A stretch of 64,000 nucleotides of DNA from Entoloma clypeatum. Lineage: Eukaryota > Basidiomycota > Agaricomycetes > Agaricales > Entolomataceae. The position numbers were made by a program, and so were the translations under genes. Of the stretch, positions 24,930 through 34,757 are shown piece after piece (the stretch's first letter is position 1; each line of letters opens with the position of its first letter). Under the pieces are notes generated by a model. That model was not told where the DNA came from. It saw only the letters and a list, made by a program, of their open reading frames with translations, and made no database searches. The stretch is from NCBI GenBank assembly GCA_963565915.1, contig OY751491.1, positions 2,232,001-2,296,000 of the forward strand. The letters are read 5' to 3'.

Positions 24930-25018
24930 CATTAGGTTCGCCCAGAGCGAAGAGAGTAACTACCAGACGAGTCAAGACGTCGCGCTTCTTTGAAAACTTT
25001 ACCAGTAACCCATTCAGC

Positions 25019-26574
25019 ATGCCAGAAGCCCGACAGGAGGAGCTAAGTCCTTGAGACAGTATTAATTTTACACTCATCCAGCAGTACATCGAATCGGAGA
25101 TCTGTCGCATCCTACAGGAGGTGCTTGACGAAGAACTAGACAACGACGAGCATCGCCCCCACGGCGAGATAGCAGAGAGCATCCATCTTGCTCGGCAACA
25201 CCAGATCGCGCGTTACAACGCCCGACAGAACGAACTCGAAAGCTTTCGCGTTCAAGAAGGACCTCAGACAGGTCGGATCACAGAGATCAGAGAGTTTATC
25301 GGTGTCCAGACAACCGTTATCAGAAGATTGATTAGGACGCTCACATCAAGACGTCCCAGAGCCACATCATCACGTCTTACTCGAAGCAGCAGATCTACGC
25401 CCACTTCACCACCGAAGAACAACAGACCGAGTACAACCGCTGGGCACGAAACGAGAGACTTGACCCCTTCTCGAGACCAACAGACGCGCAGGAACAGAGA
25501 TTCCTTAGAGATTTACAGAGGAAATACTCTGAACGTTTTGCCACCGATTCCGCCAACGAGTCCCCTGACGAATTTACTTTTGACTCCGCGCAGTCAGATA
25601 TCGAACAGACGCCTAGAACAGGGACTCATTTTCAATCCTTACCTGTATCCCGAACCCCATCTTCATCCCAACAACCCGACTCCTCTTCTTCTCCGCAGAC
25701 TCTAAACATGGCAGAAGCTCCGGCTGTACAAACAATGGATACATCCAAGATCATCAAGGATCCTGGGATATTCAAGGACAGATACACCTTTGACGAGTGG
25801 TGGAAAGCCACCAAACTATACATCAGGTTCCAAAAGAGCCTCACAGACAATCAGAAGATTCTTGCGGTACTATCCCGCATGATGGAAGGGTCCGGCAGAC
25901 ACTGGGCCAGTAACAAGTTAGACGCTCTTGCCGTTGACAACGAGAACATCACCTGGCTAGGTTTTTCCGATGATATCGCCACACGATTCTCCATTGCCAA
26001 CAAGTCGGTCACTGCCAAAGCGAGACTCGAAGTCCTGAAACAAGAGAAACGCACTGTTGATGAATTCTTGGATGAATTTGAAGAACTCTTGAAACTGTCA
26101 AACCTTGGCGAAGAAACTGGGAAATACATCCTAGAGAAGAACGTCAACCGCAGAATCTCTGAACAAGTGGCTAGTGATGGCAAGACGTACACCGATTACG
26201 CAAAGGAGATCCGAAACAAGGGACGACAGATGGAAGGACACTCACTGGTCATCTGAGGTGGCGGCGACATGCGCACCGGATCGGGTACCACTTATTGTGG
26301 TCAGGGCAAGGCCATGGAGATCGACAAAGCAGGAGTAGCCCGTTGCTACAACTGTCAACGCTTCGGTCATCTGGCTAAAGACTGTAGCGCTCCAAAGAAG
26401 AAAGATGGTTGCAAGTGTTTCAACTGTGACCAGGAAGGCCATATCGCGCGCAACTGCCGCAAGCCAAAGAAGAACTCCGGAAGGGTTAGGAAGGTGTCCG
26501 AGGAAGATGCCGAGAATGATGAAACCACAATCTTAGAAGCCGACGAGAAGGATTTTCCTGAAGGGTCTGATTAA
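25019..26574 (+). pseudogene. Chromovirus gag, disrupted
   Basis: ATG 25019 (MPEARQEELSP) is followed after 11 codons by TGA (25052-25054), then by a long helical, charged region (LARQHQIARYNARQNELESF). A frameshift near 25340 moves the sense into the frame that runs through WARNERLDPFSRPTDAQEQR into the Gag core (MAEAPAVQTMDTSKIIKDPG, FDEWWKATKLYIRF, LDEFEELLKLSNLGEETGKY). A TGA at 26254-26256 separates this from two zinc knuckles, CYNCQRFGHLAKDC and CFNCDQEGHIARNC, and the end at TAA 26572-26574. The nucleocapsid binds element RNA in virus-like particles; this copy could not make full Gag. Confidence 0.87.
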
Positions 26575-26729
26575 ACGACACTAAGTCGCGACCCTTATCT
26601 ATTAAACGGACTTGCTTGCCTTGTATGACTGCAGACAATAGAACCTATGTCATCCCTGCCAAGTGAGCCGCTGCATCGACTAAGATTGTGAAGGGAGATA
26701 AACCTCCAAAAAGATGAGAAATCAGGCTG

Positions 26730-29700
26730 TTAGCTCAGCTCAAAACACGACAAGGACCAAAGGTTATCCGACCTGAGGTTGACAGCGGATGTGAACGCAC
26801 ATGCATCCATCCCAGAATAGTACGTGAACAGAACCTCCCCACACGAGGAATACCACCCATAGCAATTCTAAATGCGGATGGATCACCAAATCGACAACAG
26901 AAAGTGAGCCAACTTGCCGAAGTCAAACTGGATTTGGGAGCACATCAGGAAACCATAGAAGCAATGGTACTTGACATTGGGAGAACGGACATGCTCTTGG
27001 GACATGACTGGTTGGTACACCACAACCCCACAATCAATTGGACAACCGGCGCGGTAACATTTAACCGGTGCCCAACAACATGTTGAACCAAACACTTGGA
27101 TTTCAGGATTAACCTTAATGGTCGCAAACACCGGGTTCGCATGGTTGAGGTGCGTGACAAAGATGCACCCAAAAAGTCAGATCAGAAATGGAAGCCTGGA
27201 GACCCTATCTTGGAAGCTGTCACTCCCACACCACCTCCCACAACCAAACGACCCTCATATGTTGAACGATTTGCTCATCTTTTCGAGAAAGAGAACTTTG
27301 ATAAGATCCCAAAGGAGAGAGAATGGGACCATGGTATTGAACTTACACCGGACGCACCAAAGGAACTAGGGGGAAATACATATCCTATGACGCAAAAGGA
27401 ACAAGAGGAATTGGACACATTCATTGACGAGGGTCTAGCAACAGGAAAGATCCGTCCGTCCAAATCCCCTTATGCCTCCCCTTGCTTCTTCATCAACAAG
27501 AAGGATGGCTCCAAACAATTGGTACAAGATTACCGCATGGTCAATAAATTCACGGTCAAAGACAAGTTCCCACTCCCATGAATATCCGATCTCTTGGACG
27601 TACTGAAAGATGCGGTCTACTTCAATAAAATGGACATCATGTGGGGTTATAACAACGTCCGGATTAAGGAGGGCGATGAATGGAAAGCTGCCTTCCTCAC
27701 CAGTCGAGGATTGTTCGAACCATTGGTCATGTTTTTTGGTCTTTGCAATTCCCCGGGAACGTTCTCTCAAATGATGGCTAGTCTATTCCGGGACCAGATC
27801 CGCCGACGTATCTGCGTGATCTACATGGATGACATCGTGGTTATCGGTAAAACCAAGGAAGAACTCGCGCGAAACACTGAAGAAATCCTACAGATCCTAT
27901 CGGACAATGATTTGTTCCTAAAGGAGAAGAAGTGTTTATGAGAAGTAACGAAATGTCCTATATTGGGATATGTGGTGGGTGAGGGACATGTTGAGATGGA
28001 AACTGAGAAGGTGGATACAATTCAAAACTGGCGAGCACCCACGTCAAAAAAGGAAGTTCAGAAGTTCCTTGGATTTGCTAACTTCTATCAATGTTTTATT
28101 GAAGGGTACTCAAACATCGCAAAACCTCTCACCGCGCTCACAGGCGGTACAGCATTTACTTGGGGACCAACAGAGCAGCAAGCTTTTGAAGGTCTCATAC
28201 GGGCAATTACATCGGCACCAGTCTTGGCATTACCGAAACCAGAGGGACAGTTCAGGGTTGAAACCGATGCATCGGGCTATGCAATTGGAGCAGTACTCTC
28301 TCAGAAGCAAGACAACAAATGGCACCCCATCGCGTTCTTGTCGCGGACCATGTCCGCGGCCGAACAGAATTACGAGATATACGACAAGGAACTCCTGGCA
28401 GTCGTGGAAGCATTGAAAGATTGGAGACACTATCTGCTTGAAGCCAGGAAACCTTTCGAGATCTTGACCGATCACAAGAACCTGGAATATTTCCGTCATC
28501 CTCAGGACCTAAATCAACAACAGCAATGCTGGAAAATGAAGTTACAAGACTATGACTTTGAATTACGGCATGTACCTGGCAAGACCAATGCAAAAGCGGA
28601 CATCCTGTCACGCTTATCCTGGTATGAAGCGGAACTCGAACCACAGGACAGTGACCAAATGCTCAAGAAGGGACTATTCTTGAAATGGTTGGAATCAGAA
28701 GATGTGGTGCAAATGGAGATGTTCACGGAGGAACAATTCTTTGAAGGGGGTGAAACATCTGATTCCATCAAAATTGGAAACATCACAACCATTGAAAATC
28801 CGTGGATCACATGCATCAAGGGTTCAAACCGCATGGAGACAGAAGTAGCCCAGGGCCTAAAAAAGAATCCTCATTGGTATCAGCAGGAGAATGGGATCAC
28901 CTATGCAGGAGAACGAGTCTATGTCCCGCCAGACCCACAATTACGACAAGAATTGATGTTTGAGTCACACGATGCACCAGTGGCTGGACATCCAGGACAG
29001 TACCGGACACATGAACTCCTCACTCGCACCTACTGGTGGCCTACCATACTGCATGATGTGAAGAAGTACGTGAAGGGTTGCGACACTTGTCAACGCAACA
29101 AGATTAACCGACAAAAGCGACATGCTCCGCTACATCCCCATGCAGCACCAAGTCACCCATGGGAAGACATAGGGATCGACGTTGTGGGACCAATACCAGA
29201 ATCTGATGGAAAAAATGCAATTCTGGTCATCACGGATAGACATTCAAAGATGCTTCACCTCATTCCGACAACCGTGGAACTATCAGCTGAAGGATTAGCC
29301 AAGATCTATCAGGATCAGATATGGAAGCTTCACAGGATCCCCAAGAAGATCATCAGCGATAGCGGACCGCAGTTTGCCGCAAAGTTCATGGAGATACTCT
29401 GCCGCATGTTAGGGATCAAGAGGAACCTGTCCACCGCATACCACCCACAGACTGACGGACAGGCCGAGCGATCGCATCAGGAGACGGAAGCATTCTTACG
29501 AAACTTTGTCAACCATCTACAGGATGATTGGGCTGAATGGATCGCAATCGCAGAGTTCCAGTACAATGACAAAGAACATCAGGCAACGAAGCACACCCCA
29601 TTCTACCTCAACTATGGTTTACATCTGTGGAAGGGAGAGCTCGTGTTAGAAGATACCAATCCGGCTGCCAACGACTTCTTGAAAAAACTTAAACAGGCAC

Positions 29701-30224
29701 GAGAAGAAGCCAATGCCACACTGAAACAAGCACAGGATCAGATGAAGAAGACAGCTGACACACAGCGAAGTCCGTCTCGGGACTACCGTATTGGAGACAA
29801 GGTGTGGCTGGAAGGGACTAACATCAGGACCGATCGCCCCTCAAAGAAACTTGATGCACTCCGACATGGACCATTCAAAGTCCTAGAAAAGAAAGGAGCT
29901 AGCGCGTACCTTCTTGATCTTCCAAAGACTTGGAAGATGATTCACCCTGTGTTCAACGAGACCCTGTTGTCACCATATGAAACTCCGAAGTACGCCATCC
30001 AGAAAAAGAAACCAGCCCCTGATCTGATCATCGTCGAAGGACAAGAAGAGTACCATGTGTCTACGATCCTAGACTCTCGAAAGTTCCACGGAAAGATCCA
30101 GTACCTCGTCCAGTGGGAAGGATATGGTCCAGAAGAGAACACATGGGAACCTCGAGCTAATGTTCAGAACGCTCAAGATTTGATCCGTGATTTCCATCGG
30201 CAGAACCCGTCTCGCCCACAATAA
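26730..30224 (+). pseudogene. Chromovirus pol (PR-RT-RH-IN-chromodomain), disrupted
   Basis: Protease with EVDSGCERTCIHPRIV and later MVLDIGRTDMLLGHDWLVHH; TGA at 27084. RT: GLATGKIRPSKSPYASPCFF, TGA at 27579, then [20 protein letters not shown] and the catalytic YMDDIVV; TGA at 27939. The remaining 753 codons are open: RT thumb ([20 protein letters not shown]), RNase H ([28 protein letters not shown]), integrase zinc region ([28 protein letters not shown]), catalytic core ([25 protein letters not shown]) and a C-terminal chromodomain ([33 protein letters not shown]). The chromodomain normally guides integration to marked chromatin. Stop TAA 30222-30224. All three internal stops are TGA. Confidence 0.95.
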
Positions 30225-30359
30225 AAGACAGCTCTCAGAATCCATGACAAGTATCGACCACATCAGTCAAACCACACACCGAGTTCCCCGCTCTAGTCCT
30301 TTTCCCTGCCCAATATAGCCACCCCATTCTTCTTCTATCTCTCAACCATCCTCACCACC

Positions 30360-30731
30360 ATGTCCAACACCACCGTTACCTCCACCTCCACCACCGACAT
30401 CAACCCCGCCATCGCCGCCCTTATGAACGAAGCGCTCTCCATGAGAGACCAAATCCATGCTCTCGAAACATCCCTCGCCGATCTCCTTCATCGCCAGATG
30501 CATATTCGACTTCATTTGTTGTCCAACCTACCCGTCGCCCCGACTCCCGAGGAAAAACAAATTCTTGGAAACTACACCAGCACCCTCGTCATTGAAAATT
30601 GATGTATTCGGCTGGCTATCAAAGGCCTTGAACTCGCCGTAGCCATCAACAAGGAGTTGATATATGATTGGAGCCTCAAGGAAAGTCCGAACTGGTCTGA
30701 TCCCAGCAACAACGAGGGATGGGGACAGTGA
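30360..30731 (+). pseudogene. Extra ORF between pol and 3' LTR, interrupted by TGA
   Basis: ATG 30360 in a good context (CACCATGTCC) opens 80 codons (MSNTTVTSTSTTDINPAIAA, then a heptad-like MNEALSMRDQIHALETSLAD). The same frame continues after TGA 30600-30602 for 42 more codons (CIRLAIKGLELAVAINKELI ... SNNEGWGQ) to TGA 30729-30731, 35 nt before the LTR. The total of about 123 codons is predicted to be helical with a coiled coil. It sits where env lies in errantiviruses but has no membrane segment, so it is not env. Function unknown. Confidence 0.55.
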
Positions 30732-30765
30732 CTCTGTGAGGACACAGAGCTTGGAGAGGGGAACA

Positions 30766-31167
30766 TGTTACGGACTCTACAGTATGAGGACCACGTCATA
30801 TCTTTTACTTATCAGCCCGACTCGGCGCCCTCTTACGAGCTTACTATGTCTAATATCTACTTTCGCAACCTTCAATTTCCAGTCTGACTCATTACATTAC
30901 TTCGTCATCCCCTTTAGTATACTTCGCTCCCACGCTGACTCGCTTTCTGCAGTCAGCTTACTCACTGTACATAGCCTTCCGCAGTCGCCTTACTCATGCG
31001 CACTGCCTTCCGCAGTACTGACTCATCCGCTACCGCCTATAGTCAGTATCTATATAAACCTCTTGTACTATAGTAGATTCCTTAGATTTAGCAATCACTT
31101 TGCTCTTCGCCTTTCCACTTTCCTGCATACTCTGCCCAAACCTTGGAACGGTTTGTTAAGCATAACA
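30766..31167 (+). repeat. 3' LTR of the chromovirus
   Basis: 402 bp, preceded by the polypurine tract GGAGAGGGGAA and followed by the target duplication CAACA. Confidence 0.93.
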
Positions 31168-31465
31168 CAACAGCCGCCTCTCACCTCCTGGCCTCTCTCT
31201 CATGCCCAACGGCCATCCCTCGTCCTCTATGGTCTTCTCAGGCTCCCTCTCGCCTCCAACGGCCTCCTCTCGTCTACAACAGCCTCCTCTGATCTCCAAC
31301 AGACGCCTCTTGACTCCAACGGCTGTCTCTCATCCTTTACAGTCTCCTCCGGCTCCCTCTTGCCTCCAACAGCCTCCTCTCACCTCCAACGGACTTCTCT
31401 CACCCCCAACGGCTGCCTGTAGCACCCAACGGCCGTCTCTCATCTTCCTCTATGGTCTCACATGC
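31168..31465. repeat. 20-bp minisatellite, right of chromovirus
   Basis: Continuation of the array at 24360-24514; units such as AACGGCCTCCTCTCGTCTAC. Followed by a C-rich tract (about 31464-31484). Confidence 0.8.
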
Positions 31466-31731
31466 CCCCCCCCCCTCCCCCCCGCAGCACTTTATTTTCA
31501 GTATCTAGAGAGCCAATGGACATATTTACATGTTCATAGCATAGAGAAACTTTATAATAATTTTTAATTTTTCATGCCACATCATCATCTGAACAGTGTG
31601 CAGTGTGTGATTCCTACAATACCACCAGCTATCCTACTGGTTGTGGACCCAGAGTAGCTGTCTATAGTACTGGCTGCCTCCTACAGGACACTACAGAATG
31701 CTACAGAGTAGCCTGCCAGCCTACCAGGGTC

Positions 31732-31759
31732 CTCTGTAGTGACCCTGGTCACTACAGAG
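31732..31759. repeat. Perfect 13-bp hairpin in the TIR element end
   Basis: CTCTGTAGTGACC (31732-31744), CT loop, GGTCACTACAGAG (31747-31759). It is one of several CTGTAGTG inverted or direct copies near the right end of the TA-flanked element. Confidence 0.85.
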
Positions 31760-31850
31760 CTCCCTGAAAACAAATACCCTGTTCTACCACACTACAGCAC
31801 TCTGTAGTGCTCTGTAGGACTCCCAGGGCCAATCAGGTTTTGCTGATATA

Positions 31851-32916
31851 GGTAGGGTCACCGTGCATACAGTCCCATCAGAATTCACGCCTGGGGATGC
31901 ATTTTGCAGAATGCCGACGGAGTTGTTCTGACGGTACACAGTTCTCAGGGTTGGGATCATACATATGATTAAATATTCATGGATGTTGTCGGCAGCAACA
32001 CGGATGGCAGGGCAGTGCGACATCAGCATGTTCGCGGCACAAAAATTGTTGCTCCATTCCCAGAAGGAGTGGTTGGGGTTCTGGTGGTTGATGACCTGGG
32101 CAACAATTTCGTCTTCCCAGTCAACAGGAAGCCATCTCTTCTTGAGTTCTGTCATAAACTGCGGAAAGGACAAGGCAGCAAGGGTGTCTTGGTTCGTGGA
32201 TGCCCAGGAGTAGATTGAAGGTGTAGAAAAATTCAACAGGACTTGGCGGACCTGGTTGGCTGGGAGGATTGCTTTGTGGTTAAAGTAATGTGCCGCAGTG
32301 ATTTCAAAGGCCTGTGTGACAGGCAGGGTGAGCTTTCCATCAGAGACCATGGGTGGTTTGCCAATGGTGCCTTCATTCAGAAGGCAAGCCAATGGTTCTG
32401 TAGGGGCAGGGACAGTGGGCAAGGCAAGGCCAGAGTATAATACATTGTGTTGTGGTGGCCGGAGAACAAATATTCGGAGCTTGAGTCAGAATCAGAGTTG
32501 GAGTCGTCGGGAACAGGACTGGAAGGGAAAAATGGGGGTGTCGGTGTGCGAGAAACCAGGGGCAGAACAGGGAGAGACTGTGGTGAAACAAAGGGGGTCT
32601 GTGTGTGAACGGAGGGATTGAAAAGTTGGGAGAACAACAATGATTCCAAGGATATTTGGAAAAACAGATCGGATTTCGGATGTGTAGCTATATGCGGTCA
32701 TTTGGTGTCAGGCCTTGAGGAACTGGTGAAGGGTGGTTCTGGGGTGGGAGAAAGGACAGGCAATTTGAGAGGGGACTGGGGCAGGGACGTTGAGGGCAGG
32801 GATGGGAGAGAGCGGGATGAGTCAATAGCACCTTGTAGTCGTGTTAAAAGACTGGGTCTTTTGGTGCCATTATGAAAATGTGCAGCGATCAAGTCCGATG
32901 AATCTGTCGAGGGCAT
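31851..32916 (-). pseudogene. R1 gag, N-terminal part
   Basis: Minus strand from ATG 32916 (MPSTDSSDLIAAHFHNGTKR). TGA at 32698 and a frameshift near 32430 precede the Gag core: MVSDGKLTLPVTQAFEITAA, HYFNHKAILPANQVRQVLLN, ALSFPQFMTELKKRWLPVDW and HSFWEWSNNFCAANMLM. This is the Gag type that accompanies Gypsy elements in mushroom genomes. The frame continues to VTLP at 31851 and resumes at 23388 beyond the TA-flanked insertion. No LTR of R1 could be identified. Confidence 0.8.
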
Positions 32917-33130
32917 CAGGGGATCAAGAGGGGAGTCCAGTGTGGGAGAGCCAAGGGGGGGGGGGAGAATGTTCAGGGTTTGGAAAATTCAGGGTCCAGG
33001 GCACTCAGTCCGGGAGCGACGATTGTTTCTTCAAAAGTGAAGACCTGACCTTGGTTGGTCCACTCAGGAAGATTCAGACAGCTGAAGAAACAAGGTTGTT
33101 GTATGGGGGAAAACTAGAAGAAGCTACAAG

Positions 33131-34146
33131 TAGTGTTTTGAAGTCACATTACTTAACTGCAAGTTAATGTTAACTTAACATGACTAAACTCAAATTAACT
33201 TAATCCTATGGTTAAGGTTAACAACTTTGGTGTACCATTAACTAAAGTTTAACCTCTGAGAAAGTTTTTCATTAACTTTTTTTAACTGGTTTTAACCAGT
33301 TTAAACCAGTTAATCATGGCAGAAACTAGTTGCAGAAAGCCCTGGAATCTGCCTCATATTCACATTGTCACCACAGTCCATCATGGCTTCAAAACATGTT
33401 ACAAACACACTGCAACTTCTTAATTCATCCACAGAAATTCTGACATGGTAAAATAGTGTATATAGTGTTTAAAACAGCAAAATGATGGATCAAATTACAC
33501 TGTAAATCATGATGAACAGTGTATCATGGGTTTCCTCAGGCACCAAAAACAATATTTTCTTACTTCCTCCCTTCCACAATATTAGTACTCTATATATACT
33601 ATATGTATGTAAACCTATTGAGAGTATTCAAATGAAGCTCAAAGTCTGAATAAGATGAATATGAGTAACATAAATTGAAAATTTGCCCAAAAATTTTCAT
33701 TTCAGCTTTGGATTCTCCACATTCAGGGGATCTCAGGACACCTTCATTTGGTTCATTCATTAGGAAGATATAACACTTTTTCTGAAATCTGCATATTTGA
33801 TTATTTCTATCTTATCTGGACTTCTAAAAATTATACAAGGTGTTTCAAAAGGTGAATACATACCCCATGTGTAGTTCTATTACTTCAAAACTTGATGTTT
33901 CATAGAATGTGATCATATTGTATTTTTTTGACATTAACCTAAGTTAACAAATTTAACTGGTTAATTTTGTCAAATAACTGGTTAAAACCAGTTTTAACCA
34001 TACCTCAACTGTTTGTCTCAAAATTTGACTGGTTAATAAAAGTTTAGTTAAGGTTAAGGCCTTCTAGGATAAATTCTTAACTCAGTCAAGTCAGGTTAAT
34101 GAATTTTGAGGCCATTAATTTGACTTGATGTGACTTTGAAACACTA
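33131..34146. mobile_element. Non-autonomous hAT-like element with perfect 8-bp TSD
   Basis: Ends TAGTGTTTTGAAGTCACAT and, inverted, TAGTGTTTCAAAGTCACAT; flanking 8-bp duplication GCTACAAG at 33123-33130 and 34147-34154, identical. The interior (1016 bp) is AT-rich with many TTAACTGGTTAA-like palindromic motifs next to both ends and no ORF of note. Bases about 33480-33900 are shared, in the same orientation, with 41100-41545. Confidence 0.85.
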
Positions 34147-34154
34147 GCTACAAG

Positions 34155-34755
34155 ATGTGTGTGATGTGTTTATATATGGGACTCCCTAGATCATCTGGAA
34201 AAGGCTGTAAGCAGAGCTTACAGTTTGATGACCCTTCGGCGACAACCAACTGACCCAACTGACTCCTCATCAATCTTCTCTCCAAATGACTGACCCAAAA
34301 GACCAACTGACCCAGTCATAGTTATAACCCTTGTGACTGGTCAGTTGCAACACTGCCTAAAACCATTCTCTCATACAGCTTATACCACCACAAATAACAA
34401 AACATAGACACATGCTTCATATGTCATCATCACATGTTAAAGCTCTTGTAGGGATCCCGGTTTGCACAGCAATTGAGGACAACAAAGAATCATTCATCTG
34501 TTCATCGACGTCTGATCAGCTCAAGTATTGTCTTGGCTAGATGTGGGCTCAATGATTCCCCTGATGCCCCACACCCTATAAAACCATCAGAAACATTGAC
34601 AATTGTACATTGACCAGATCGACTGATGGCTGCTTGTCACGCTCAGCAGCAACATTGTGCTCAACAACTGCATGTCTTGGCAAAACTCTACATATGCCGA
34701 TCATAGCTTGTTCAATGGGCTCAATTAAACAGATAGCGATGTGCTCATGCCACAC
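34155..34755. other. Unassigned spacer with short repeats
   Basis: Contains a hairpin CTGTAAGC-AGA-GCTTACAG (about 34206-34224), several AACTGACCC copies (34250-34320) and a 90-bp block (34361-34450) that recurs inverted at 52531-52622. No gene recognised. Confidence 0.5.
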
Positions 34756-34757
34756 TA

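Larger units (their letters stand above)
24515..31167 (+). mobile_element. Ty3/Gypsy chromovirus (Tf1/sushi-like), full length, decayed
   Basis: 402-bp LTRs at 24515-24916 and 30766-31167 (TGTTACGG...GCATAACA), perfect 5-bp target duplication CAACA at 24510-24514 and 31168-31172. Order gag, CCHC, protease, RT, RNase H, integrase and chromodomain is that of chromoviruses. The LTRs differ at 11 of 402 positions, all transitions and no indels. The coding frame holds at least five in-frame TGA stops and one frameshift in gag. A self-priming signal and an extra 3' ORF are described separately. It lies in a 20-bp minisatellite within the TA-flanked element. Confidence 0.95.
23391..31848. mobile_element. 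TIR element with TA target, hosting a nested chromovirus
   Basis: Ends are imperfect inverted repeats: CATCAGCAAACCCTGATT (23391-23408) and, read inward on the other strand, TATCAGCAAAACCTGATT (31831-31848). TA dinucleotides flank both sides (23389-23390, 31849-31850). Deleting the element and one TA rejoins the R1 gag frame as VTLPTGLLDSIP. Subterminal CTGTAGTG repeats occur at both ends (about 23430-23570 and 31660-31820). Without the nested 6.65-kb chromovirus the element is about 1.8 kb. It holds minisatellite DNA and a zinc-knuckle-like CSMFGHVPGACRK stretch (about 24230-24290) but no transposase. The superfamily is uncertain. Confidence 0.65.
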
